Below, piece after piece: positions 53,474 through 60,124 of a stretch of DNA of 60,124 nt (position 1 is the stretch's first letter; each line of letters starts with the position of its first letter). The stretch lies in contig CADCET010000015.1 in the NCBI GenBank assembly GCA_902800495.1, positions 1-60,124 of the forward strand, read 5' to 3'. A program made the position numbers and the translations under genes. The stretch comes from an uncultured Prevotellaceae bacterium. GTDB taxonomy: Bacteria > Bacteroidota > Bacteroidia > Bacteroidales > Bacteroidaceae. The notes below the pieces were generated by a model. It did not search any database. It saw nothing but the letters and a program-made list of their open reading frames with translations, and was not told the DNA's origin.

Positions 53474-53988
53474 GCGGTACGCAGAATAATGCTGGTAGCG
53501 CCAATGGTAAAGAGGGTGCCGTCGTCGATGACGCGGCGCTCTTTTCCTTTTATCTCCACGTTATCGACGAAGGTGCCGGTGTTGCTGTTGTTGTCAGAGA
53601 GGGTGTAACGTAGGTTGCCCCGTTTGTCGCGGCTGACATTGATGGTACAGTGATTGAGGTCGACACTGGGGTCGACGGTCTCGAAGGGCGTGTTGATGGG
53701 ATTGCCTTTCTGATAGCGGCCAATGACGTTGTCGCCCATCTGCAGGGGAATGACCTGCTTGTAGTGAAACACGTTCTCGATGACGACGATAGAGCCGCAG
53801 CCTCCTTCGTTGGCCTGCTCGTCGGGGTTGTCCTCCTTCTGTGTCGCTTTCAGTTTCGATACACCGATACGAATACCAAACTGCTTACCGCACGCCTCAC
53901 ACTGGAAGACCAACGACTGACCTTCGGTATATTGCGTTTCATCAAAAATGATGTATTGGTCGCACTTGGGACAACGGACGCGCTTCAT
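53470..53988 (-). CDS. FHA domain protein with N-terminal zinc ribbon
   Basis: 172 residues. N-terminal CPKCDQYIIFDETQ...CEACGKQFG is a four-Cys zinc ribbon (MJ0042/FHA-linked type). The FHA domain starts near 92 with NVIGRYQKGNPIN and contains DLNHCTINVSRD (His and Ser/Asn of phosphothreonine recognition), then NSNTGTFVDNVEI. Recognises phospho-threonine; partner unknown. It is the last gene of a run with HU-CCDC81/SPOR, whose stop overlaps its start by ATGA. Confidence 0.8.
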   Translation of the reverse strand: MKRVRCPKCDQYIIFDETQYTEGQSLVFQCEACGKQFGIRIGVSKLKATQKEDNPDEQANEGGCGSIVVIENVFHYKQVIPLQMGDNVIGRYQKGNPINTPFETVDPSVDLNHCTINVSRDKRGNLRYTLSDNNSNTGTFVDNVEIKGKERRVIDDGTLFTIGATSIILRTA

Positions 53989-54962
53989 GACTCTGTCTTT
54001 AGTTTGTATACCCATGCCTCGGCCAGTCCTTCCTCGCGGTGTATGTCCTGGAGTGCCTCATAGGCCTCGGCTTCGGTCTCATAGTTGCCGCAGACAACAC
54101 GACGGGTGCTGTTGTGTACATAGATACGGGCATCGATACCACGTTCCTGCAGCTTGTTGACAAACTCCGTGGCATTGCGCTCGGTCACTTGACTGGCTAA
54201 GACGATGCAGTAGGACGCCGGAGCAGGTTGTGCGGGCTCTGCCGAGGGTATGGCGACGGTATCGATGGCCTTGCGGATGGTCTGGCTGTCGAGTTTGGCT
54301 GTTGTCTTGACATGAGTGTCCTTCATCATGAGCGGCAGGTTCACCTGACTCATATTCATCTGCGACTGACTGCTGTTGCTGACAGGTGTCGTAAAGATGA
54401 AGAACGCTATGATAGCGGCTGCTACGGCGACAGCATTGCGTAGCCACGTAATGGGGATGTTGATGGCCGTATGTGTCGTGTCGTCAGATTCTTCAAGGGC
54501 CTCCGTCTTTTCTGTCTTTTCGTCAACATGGGGATGCTGGTCGGCTAAGGGCAACATCTCAAAAGTGCTCAAACCGTATAGCTCGGGCGTCAGTATGCCT
54601 GCTTCACAGGGTTCAAACTCCACGCGACCGTCTTCATTGATGGTCAGCCGTCCGATGTCATTCAGCTCGTAGTAACCTTCATCGTAGAGGTGCTGTTTAA
54701 GCTCCGTCACCTCTGCCTCGATGCGTCGGATGGCTTCGGGGTAACTGATGTCGTAGGCCTCGATATACGACTGCGCCAACAGTGAGTCGTTAAGCTTCAG
54801 TTGGGGATTGAAGCCCAAAGTGCGCTGTGGCGGCAAAAAGAGATGGTCTTCTTCGTCGTAGTGTGCTTCGCAGTGATGTGTCATAAAGCCCCCTAAATCA
54901 GGCACTATGACACAATCATTCTCTAAAAGCAGTATTTCTATATGTCTTTCCAGTTCTATCAC
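53985..54962 (-). CDS. HU-CCDC81 and SPOR domain membrane protein
   Basis: 325 residues with a GTG start 5 bases after a TAATTTTG box. N-terminal HU-CCDC81 domain about 1-135 (ERHIEILLLENDCVIVPDLGGFM, RTLGFNPQLKLNDSLLAQSY), TM helix about 176-192 (AVAVAAAIIAFFIFTT), and a C-terminal SPOR domain about 255-322 (YCIVLASQVTERNATEFVNKL, RRVVCGNYETEAEAYEAL). SPOR binds denuded peptidoglycan at division sites. The longer frame to 55154 is a shadow of the NudC gene. Membrane-anchored, with HU-like part in the cytoplasm. Confidence 0.85.
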   Translation of the reverse strand: MIELERHIEILLLENDCVIVPDLGGFMTHHCEAHYDEEDHLFLPPQRTLGFNPQLKLNDSLLAQSYIEAYDISYPEAIRRIEAEVTELKQHLYDEGYYELNDIGRLTINEDGRVEFEPCEAGILTPELYGLSTFEMLPLADQHPHVDEKTEKTEALEESDDTTHTAINIPITWLRNAVAVAAAIIAFFIFTTPVSNSSQSQMNMSQVNLPLMMKDTHVKTTAKLDSQTIRKAIDTVAIPSAEPAQPAPASYCIVLASQVTERNATEFVNKLQERGIDARIYVHNSTRRVVCGNYETEAEAYEALQDIHREEGLAEAWVYKLKTES

Positions 54963-54967
54963 GAGTG

Positions 54968-54975
54968 CAAAATTA
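54968..54975 (-). promoter_or_regulatory. -7 box TAATTTTG inside the nudC 3' end
   Basis: Minus-strand TAATTTTG, 5 bases before the GTG at 54962; the box lies inside the end of nudC. Confidence 0.55.
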
Positions 54976-55773
54976 CTGCTTTTTTGTGACACTGCCAAGA
55001 AAATCGTTCGAAAAATTTTCGAGCCAGTCGTCGATAAGCATTCTGGCGATGGACAGTTTCTCGGGGATGTTTGGCAGGTTGTCGCGGCGGAACCAGCCTC
55101 CGCGGGCAATCTCGCTCTCTTGAAGATGAATCTCTCCACTGACATAGTCGGCATGAAACCCCACCATCAGTCCGCAGGGGTAGGGCCAGGGCTGCGAACC
55201 GAAATAGCGGATATTGGTGATGGTGACGCCGGTCTCTTCCAAAGCCTCACGGGCTACAGCCTCTTCCAGTGTCTCGCCAGTCTCGACGAAGCCGGCCACG
55301 AGTCCATAATAGTCGCGCTTGAAGTTCTTCGCCCTGACCAGCAGCACCTCGTCGCCGCGATGGATGAGTACGATGACGGCGGTGGCCAACTGGGGCCAGA
55401 TCTCCTTACCACATTCCGTACACTTCTTTGAGATAATCGTGTCCATACGCATCGGGGAACCACAGACACCGCAGTACTTCGTGTTCTGGTCCCAGTAGAG
55501 CAGTTCCTGACATTTGCCGGCTTTCAGGTAGAGTGGGCGTGTCAGCTTGAAATAGCTCTGTCGGAGCGGAGTGGCACAGAGTGACGTGACAGGCGTGTCT
55601 ATCCGGTAGGTGGTGACGGGCGTGCCATCGTCCATCGGACTAATCTCCATGAGGTGTGTCCAGGGCTTCACCTCCGTTGGCGGTTCCTCGCAGAACGGAA
55701 TGGTGAAGCTGCCGTCAGACCGCTGCTCTAAGAGCAGGTCGTCCTTGCAGAAAACGAAATAGTACTTTTTCAT
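54973..55773 (-). CDS. nudC: NudC-type NADH pyrophosphatase
   Basis: 266 residues. N-terminal domain, zinc ribbon (CGVCG...CTECG near 100-122), Nudix box GFVETGETLEEAVAREALEE with the REAxEE-TG pattern near 166-188, and the NADH-specific hallmark SQPWPYP near 192. Hydrolyses NADH/NAD and removes NAD caps from RNA. Overlaps the nucleotidase by 4 bases, and both consume nucleotides, so they may form a salvage pair. Confidence 0.92.
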   Translation of the reverse strand: MKKYYFVFCKDDLLLEQRSDGSFTIPFCEEPPTEVKPWTHLMEISPMDDGTPVTTYRIDTPVTSLCATPLRQSYFKLTRPLYLKAGKCQELLYWDQNTKYCGVCGSPMRMDTIISKKCTECGKEIWPQLATAVIVLIHRGDEVLLVRAKNFKRDYYGLVAGFVETGETLEEAVAREALEETGVTITNIRYFGSQPWPYPCGLMVGFHADYVSGEIHLQESEIARGGWFRRDNLPNIPEKLSIARMLIDDWLENFSNDFLGSVTKKQ

Positions 55774-57536
55774 TTCCCAAAGAGTTGAAGACTGTCACGA
55801 CGCAGGGCGGGTTTCACCCATGCCTCGGGCACGAAGCGCCAGTTGTGGTTGGGTTGCGGGTCAATGGTTCCCTGACGCTCGATTTCCTTCGTCAGGTAGT
55901 GACGCTGGTCGAGCTCCGTATGGAAGACGACACGGCCTTCGAGCGAGTCCTTGGGGATGCCTGCACCCCTGATGAGCAGCTCGCCGCCACCGTTGGCACG
56001 GTAGCTGTTCATCACCACCTTATACCATCTCTTCTCGTCGAAGGGCTGGCCGTTCGACATCTGCAGGATGCGCACCTTCTGACCGTCGGGCTTGGTCAGG
56101 TCTACCTCGTAGTCGATGCCGCAGGCTGAGTCGAAGTTAAAGGTAAAATGCTGAAAACCAGTACGCTGCTGATCTTCCTTCGATGCATCGTTCAGGCGCA
56201 GGGCGTGGTCGTCAGGACTGGTCATCGTGTTACACCACATGTCGTAGGAGAACTCCAGGTGCTTGCGAATCTCTTCACCCGTCATACGGAGGACGTAGAG
56301 CAGGTTCTCGAAACGGTAGAGCTTGAACATATCGGCTTGTGTGACGTCGCCAGCTTCAATGACCGAGTTAAACGACAGCGGTGCGTTGAACGAGATATCG
56401 GCCTTCGATATCTGTAGCTGCAGGTTGTGGATGAGGTCGGTGAAGGCTGAGTTGCCGAAGAAGCTCTCGCGGGTGTAGATGGGGTGCTCGAAACGACCGA
56501 TGCGACGGTCGACGTATGCCTTGATCTTGTCGATGGTCGGCTGGAAGTGGCTGACCATCTGCTCATCTATCAGCTCGTCGCCGACGTTGACGATATTGCC
56601 CTTGATGTCTTTCTTCGTCAGGTGTCCGTTGGTGTAGGTCAGCTCTATCTCGGCTTCGGCCACGTTGATAGCGTAGCATGAGGGGTCGACGATGAGTGTC
56701 TTCCCGCCGGCAACATTGTCTATCTGCTCGTTATGAACCTGATGGTCGTGACCGAAGAAGATGACATCGAACTCAGGCACCTCACGGGCCACCGATGCCG
56801 TACCGTCTTCTTCGTACTCGGGTGTGACGATGCCGCCGTCCTTGCCGCTGTGGAAGAGACCGAAGATAAGGTCTGGACGCTCATATTCCTTGATGTATTT
56901 CACCCATTTCTTGGCGCAACTGACCATCTCCTCAAACTCCATACCCTTCCAGACGCTCTCGTTGAGCCAGTTGGGAATGGCGGGGGTGAGCATACCGATA
57001 ATGGCAATCTTGACTCCCTCGACATAGTGGATAGAGTAGGGCTGTAGTCCTGCGTAGACAGCCGTGGGCCGACCGTTCAGCGATGCGGCGTCGGGCTGGT
57101 TCTTCCAGACGATGTTGGCACCCAACAGTGGACAGCGCACCTCACGAATCCACTTGTCATACACCTTATGGCCGGGCTCGATGTCGTGGTTGCCCACGGT
57201 TTCGGCGTCGTACTTCATGTAGTTGATAACTTGTGCAGCGAGGTTCTCGTCCTGTGGCATGACATAGTTCGACCAGTAGACGCAGGGCTGCCCCTGCAGA
57301 ATGTCGCCGTTGTCAATCAGCAGCAGGTGGTCGCCATACTGCTGGCGCTGCCTTTTAATATAGGTATTCACGCGTGCGAGCGTACCTTTTAATGGTTTCT
57401 TCTCCATAAAGTCGTAGGGGAAGAAATGACCGTGGACGTCGCTGGTCTCTACAATCTTCAGCTTGACGGTACGTGTCGTCGTGGCAGAGACGGCCGTCGA
57501 CAGCAGTAGCAGGGCTGCCCAAATAATGTTCTTCAT
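55770..57536 (-). CDS. Secreted 5'-nucleotidase/2',3'-cyclic phosphodiesterase family protein
   Basis: 588 residues with signal peptide MKNIIWAALLLLSTAVSA. Metallophosphatase motifs ETSDVHGHFFPYD, LLIDNGDILQGQP, VGNHDIEPG and FFGHDHQVHN are complete, and the C-terminal 5_nucleotid_C domain binds base (for example NAPLSFNSVIEAGDVTQADM). A UshA-like periplasmic or surface enzyme releasing nucleosides from nucleotides. Preceded by TAAATTTG 25 bases before ATG. Confidence 0.92.
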   Translation of the reverse strand: MKNIIWAALLLLSTAVSATTTRTVKLKIVETSDVHGHFFPYDFMEKKPLKGTLARVNTYIKRQRQQYGDHLLLIDNGDILQGQPCVYWSNYVMPQDENLAAQVINYMKYDAETVGNHDIEPGHKVYDKWIREVRCPLLGANIVWKNQPDAASLNGRPTAVYAGLQPYSIHYVEGVKIAIIGMLTPAIPNWLNESVWKGMEFEEMVSCAKKWVKYIKEYERPDLIFGLFHSGKDGGIVTPEYEEDGTASVAREVPEFDVIFFGHDHQVHNEQIDNVAGGKTLIVDPSCYAINVAEAEIELTYTNGHLTKKDIKGNIVNVGDELIDEQMVSHFQPTIDKIKAYVDRRIGRFEHPIYTRESFFGNSAFTDLIHNLQLQISKADISFNAPLSFNSVIEAGDVTQADMFKLYRFENLLYVLRMTGEEIRKHLEFSYDMWCNTMTSPDDHALRLNDASKEDQQRTGFQHFTFNFDSACGIDYEVDLTKPDGQKVRILQMSNGQPFDEKRWYKVVMNSYRANGGGELLIRGAGIPKDSLEGRVVFHTELDQRHYLTKEIERQGTIDPQPNHNWRFVPEAWVKPALRRDSLQLFGK

Positions 57537-57561
57537 TGTTTCGGTTTTTATAATTTGACTG

Positions 57562-57569
57562 CAAATTTA
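57562..57569 (-). promoter_or_regulatory. -7 box TAAATTTG for the nucleotidase-nudC operon
   Basis: Minus-strand TAAATTTG 25 bases before ATG 57536. Confidence 0.55.
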
Positions 57570-57626
57570 CGATTTTTTCTTCAATATGCAATTGTTATGC
57601 TTCATTTTTTTGCTCCCACAGCATTG

Positions 57627-57643
57627 TTGGCACGCTTTTTGCT
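57627..57643 (+). promoter_or_regulatory. Sigma-54-type promoter TTGGCACG-N4-TTGCT before DnaJ-like gene
   Basis: TGGCAC-N5-TTGCT matches the RpoN -24/-12 consensus with GG and GC exactly 12 bases apart. The expected start is near 57654, 23 bases before ATG 57677, and AGGAGGAA at 57664-57671 is a strong Shine-Dalgarno, rare in this window. No TAnnTTTG box was seen here. Confidence 0.65.
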
Positions 57644-57676
57644 CGTAATTTTCTAAAAAACATAGGAGGAAAGCGT

Positions 57677-58330
57677 ATGGCATTCATTGACTATTACAAG
57701 ATTTTAGGCGTCGATAAGACGATACCACAGAAAGACGTGAAGCGTGCTTATCTGAAGCGCGCCAAACAGTTTCATCCCGACTTGCACCCCGACGATCCGA
57801 AGGCGAAGGCAAAGTTCCAGGCTTTGAACGAGGCCTACGACGTCATCGGCGACCCGGAGAAGCGCAAGAAGTATGATCAGTATGGAGAACAATGGAAGCA
57901 GGTCGACCAGATGGGAGGCGGCTTCGGTGGTGGCCAGGGCGGTGGTTCGCCGTTCGATGGCTTCGACTTCTCCGGCTTCACCAAAGGCTCTGGTGGCGGT
58001 GGTTTTTCGTCGTTCTTCGAGAGTCTCTTTGGCGGCGCCGGCGGTGGCTCACCCTTCGGTGGCTTCGGCCGTCAGCAGGCGCCACAGGAGTCGCAGGCTT
58101 CTGTCACCATCGATATGTATACCGCTCTGTTAGGTGGCAGCGTGGTGATACAGGTAGGCACCAGCAAGCTGAAGCTGAACGTGAAGCCCGGCACACAGCC
58201 CGGCACGAAGGTCCGCCTGCGTGGCAAGGGACAGGGTGGTCGCGACCTGATCATCACTTATCAGGTGCAACTGCCGACGACGCTCACCGACCGCCAGCGT
58301 CAGCTGGTCGAAGAGATGCGGCGGTCGTGA
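57677..58330 (+). CDS. Short DnaJ/CbpA-like co-chaperone
   Basis: 217 residues. J domain 5-68 (YYKILGVDKTIPQKDVKRAY, HPD motif in QFHPDLHP), Gly/Phe-rich region about 78-130 (GGGFGGGQGG, FGGAGGGSPFGGF), then one C-terminal beta-sandwich domain (MYTALLGGSVVIQVG...RLRGKGQGGRDLIIT). CbpA is about 300 residues with two such domains, so one is missing; no zinc repeats. Would stimulate DnaK ATPase. Its promoter is of sigma-54 type, suggesting conditional expression. The stop is followed by the repeat region. Confidence 0.88.
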   Translation: MAFIDYYKILGVDKTIPQKDVKRAYLKRAKQFHPDLHPDDPKAKAKFQALNEAYDVIGDPEKRKKYDQYGEQWKQVDQMGGGFGGGQGGGSPFDGFDFSGFTKGSGGGGFSSFFESLFGGAGGGSPFGGFGRQQAPQESQASVTIDMYTALLGGSVVIQVGTSKLKLNVKPGTQPGTKVRLRGKGQGGRDLIITYQVQLPTTLTDRQRQLVEEMRRS

Positions 58331-58374
58331 TAACTATCTCAAGTTTCCCACCCCTAAAACCTTTTAAGAACCAT

Positions 58375-58850
58375 GAATTTTATAATGAACCACGAGATTT
58401 GTCGAAGACCCACGAGTGCTCGCAGTAATTAAACGAATTAAACTTTATAACGACTACGAGATTTGTCGAAGACCCACGAGTGCTCGCAGTAATTTAACGA
58501 ATTAAACGAAACTTGTCGAAGACTCACGAGTGCTCGCAGTAATTGGCTGCCGCCGGCAAGAAATCGCTTGCGATTTCATTCGAATAATTCGTAATAATTA
58601 AAAACAACGCGTAGCCAAAAATTCGTGTCATTCGTGAAATTCGTAGTAGAAAAAACTTACGCAGCCAAAATCTGTGTCGCTCGACCTCTGGTCGCTTGCT
58701 ACCATCGGGACGCAAGAATCTGTGCAATCTGTGGTTAATAAACTCCATCGGGACGCAAGAATCTGTGTAATCTGTGGTTAATAAACTTACGTAGCCAAAA
58801 ATTCGTTTAATTCGTTAAATTCGTGGTAGAAAAGAAACAAGGGGTGGGAA
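58375..58850. repeat. Composite nonamer/palindrome repeat element, copy 2
   Basis: Three copies of the ACGAGATTTGTCGAAGAC... block (58392, 58456, 58506), the same GGCTG-CGCCGGCAAGAAATCGCTTGCG core as copy 1 (58545-58616), and right-hand AATTCGTTT/AATTCGTTA/AATTCGTGG nonamers plus AATCTGTGT units. Fills the gap between the DnaJ-like gene and upxY. No gene seen in it. Confidence 0.85.
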
Positions 58851-58969
58851 AGTTCAATAATGTGTTGTTTTTTAGTGTAATTGTATGTGTATATTTTGAA
58901 AAAGTCAACAATTTTGTCGAAAGTTGTTTTTTCTTAGGTCAAAATTTTTTTTTATTGGATATTATTCGT

Positions 58970-58977
58970 ACCTTTGC
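58970..58977 (+). promoter_or_regulatory. -7 box TACCTTTG for upxY
   Basis: TACCTTTG 14 bases before ATG 58992, after an A/T-rich tract; no proper -33 TTTG and no flanking short inverted repeats as in invertible capsule promoters. Confidence 0.55.
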
Positions 58978-58991
58978 AGCACTTTTGAACG

Positions 58992-59630
58992 ATGTCTGAT
59001 ACTGTAGATAATCTCCAAGAGGTTCCGTCGGCGACTGTCGCTGACGACGCCGTAGGCGTTTTTGACGACGAACGAAACACCCCCTCGGAACCTGTCCGTA
59101 AGTGGTTTGTGGCCTTTGTGGGCACCCGTGCCGAGAAGGCCGTCCGTGATCGTCTGACGGACATGGGTATTGAAGCCTACGCCGCTACGCAGACGGTGCT
59201 GCGCGTCCGTCCGAGTGGTCGTCGTGTCAAGGTGGAGTGTCCTGTCATCACACAGTATGTCTTCGTCCATGTCACCGAGGCCGAGCGCAAGGAGATTGTG
59301 GAATATCCCTTTATCCATTTTTTCCTCACCGACAAGGCCTCACTCACCAATGCCTATGGCCGCCATCAGCTCGCCGTCATCCCCGACGGTCAGATGTTGA
59401 CGCTCCAGAACATGCTCTCCCAGGAAGATGCTGAAGTCGTCTTCGCCACAACGGGCTTCACCGTTGGCGACGAGGTGCGCGTCTTAGGCTGGGGCGACAA
59501 CATCACCGGACATGTTGTCCGCATCCGTGGCGAGAAGGGCAGTTATATCGGTCTTCGCATCGACCAGCTCGGCTGTGCCTATATGGAGATCTCTCCGAAC
59601 AGGATAGTAAAAAATACTCGAAAATCATAA
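58992..59630 (+). CDS. UpxY-type NusG-like transcription antiterminator
   Basis: 212 residues. NGN domain from about 36: KWFVAFVGTRAEKAVRDRLTDMGIEAY, PVITQYVFVHVTEAE, then a KOW-like domain near 155-200 (FTVGDEVRVLGWGDNITGHVVRI). In Bacteroides, UpxY proteins are the first genes of capsule operons and allow transcription to read through the long operon. Here it is followed 3 bases later by a Wza-like gene, which fits. The N-terminal 30 residues are acidic and variable. The cognate UpxZ is not visible. Confidence 0.9.
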   Translation: MSDTVDNLQEVPSATVADDAVGVFDDERNTPSEPVRKWFVAFVGTRAEKAVRDRLTDMGIEAYAATQTVLRVRPSGRRVKVECPVITQYVFVHVTEAERKEIVEYPFIHFFLTDKASLTNAYGRHQLAVIPDGQMLTLQNMLSQEDAEVVFATTGFTVGDEVRVLGWGDNITGHVVRIRGEKGSYIGLRIDQLGCAYMEISPNRIVKNTRKS

Positions 59631-59632
59631 TA

Positions 59633-60124
59633 ATGAAGAAATTTGCTTTTTTGATTCTGATGGCGGGCTTTTGCCTGACCTCGTGTAAGACGCCCCGCGA
59701 CATTGCGTACCTCCAGGACGTCTATGAGAACGTGCCTATCGATACGCAGAAGGACGGTTATATCCGATTCATGCCCGGCGACAAGCTGAGCATCTACGTC
59801 CACAGCCGCGACGAGAAGCTGATGGAGCTTTTCAACATCTCCGGCCGTAATGGCGGCAGCATGATGGGCGGTGGCCAGAACTATGCCCCCTATACCGTCG
59901 ACGACAATGGCGAGATCGACTTCCCCGTTCTCGGCAACATCAAGATTGCGGGCTTCACGCGCGACGAGGTGGGCAAGTACATCAAGAGCGAGCTTGTCAA
60001 CAAGAGCCTGTGCAAGGACCCCATCGTCACGGTGGCGTTCTACAACATGCAATTCGCCGTCCTCGGCAGTGCGGGTACGGGTGTGAAGCAGATCAACAAG
60101 GACCGCATCACGCTGTTGGAGGCC
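59633..60124 (+). CDS. Wza-like polysaccharide export lipoprotein, 3' end cut off
   Basis: Open to the end of the window (164 residues seen). Lipoprotein signal MKKFAFLILMAGFCLTSC with Cys18, then DIAYLQDV, the Poly_export start YIRFMPGDKLSIYVHSRDEKL, a Gly/Met-rich insert GGSMMGGGQN, and YTVDDNGEIDFPVLGNIKIAG. This is the outer-membrane export channel of a capsule locus that continues beyond the window. Shorter-type than the SLBB protein at 49890. Located directly after upxY. Confidence 0.88.
   Translation, partial: MKKFAFLILMAGFCLTSCKTPRDIAYLQDVYENVPIDTQKDGYIRFMPGDKLSIYVHSRDEKLMELFNISGRNGGSMMGGGQNYAPYTVDDNGEIDFPVLGNIKIAGFTRDEVGKYIKSELVNKSLCKDPIVTVAFYNMQFAVLGSAGTGVKQINKDRITLLEA

Noticed and set aside
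53985-55154. Longer HU-CCDC81/SPOR reading frame
   Set aside because: The first 64 codons overlap nudC out of frame; the GTG at 54962 follows the -7 box and starts the conserved domain.
58860-58991. Invertible capsule promoter before upxY
   Set aside because: No pair of short inverted repeats flanks the -7 box and no invertase gene was seen; the large repeats are all on one side.

Overview
The window looks like a chromosomal segment of a Prevotella-type member of the Bacteroidales. The reasons are: Bacteroidota promoter boxes (TAnnTTTG, sometimes with a TTTG about 19 bases upstream) before many genes; weak Shine-Dalgarno use; DUF4270 lipoprotein, HU-CCDC81/SPOR, UpxY antiterminator and short GT5 genes; GNAT, FtsZ and TGT versions typical of the order; and secreted proteins with the Prevotella-style C-terminus (YDLQGRRV...KGVY). 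No tRNA, rRNA, CRISPR array, insertion sequence or phage gene was seen.

Layout. 1-10.9 kb: end of an HU-like gene, uvrD, DUF4270 lipoprotein, GT5-like protein, acyltransferase, then nitroreductase-kdsC-maf and rarA-TRIC channel. 10.9-17 kb: the minus-strand chain lon-tgt-lptF-DEAD helicase, with 4-base overlaps. 17-23.4 kb: trmN6-amidase, an orphan AMP-ligase/acyl-carrier pair, and carB. 23.9-34.3 kb: phosphohexomutase, then DMP19-smpB-metH and HAD-GHL10-malQ. 34.3-40.1 kb (minus): ribE, a structured RNA of about 190 nt, thrC, ftsZ, an unknown gene and gdhA. 40.4-43.8 kb: a secreted surface protein and a secreted nuclease that carries an unrelated small peptide fused to its front. 44-53.5 kb: a sensor kinase, Wzi, a lipoprotein, then a CapD-Wza-Wzz exopolysaccharide module without glycosyltransferases. 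53.5-58.3 kb: FHA, HU-CCDC81/SPOR, NudC, 5'-nucleotidase, and a short DnaJ-like protein behind a sigma-54-like promoter. From 59 kb a UpxY-type antiterminator and a second Wza-like lipoprotein open a capsule locus that runs off the window.

The most striking layer is not a gene set but repeated DNA. Seven loci carry runs of tandem heptanucleotides of different sequence. Some lie between co-oriented genes up to the start codon (DEAD helicase, ribE, ftsZ; also between acpP-like and carB), and others lie in frame inside trmN6 and metH. metH also contains a 130-base palindromic element in an interdomain linker. Two 51-base copies of a combined terminator-promoter precede uvrD and the DMP19 gene. 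Two large composite palindromes built from nonamers flank the 44-58 kb block. Eight genes start only 4-9 bases after their -7 box and may be translated from leaderless mRNA. All functions are read from protein motifs by eye; no database search was run.
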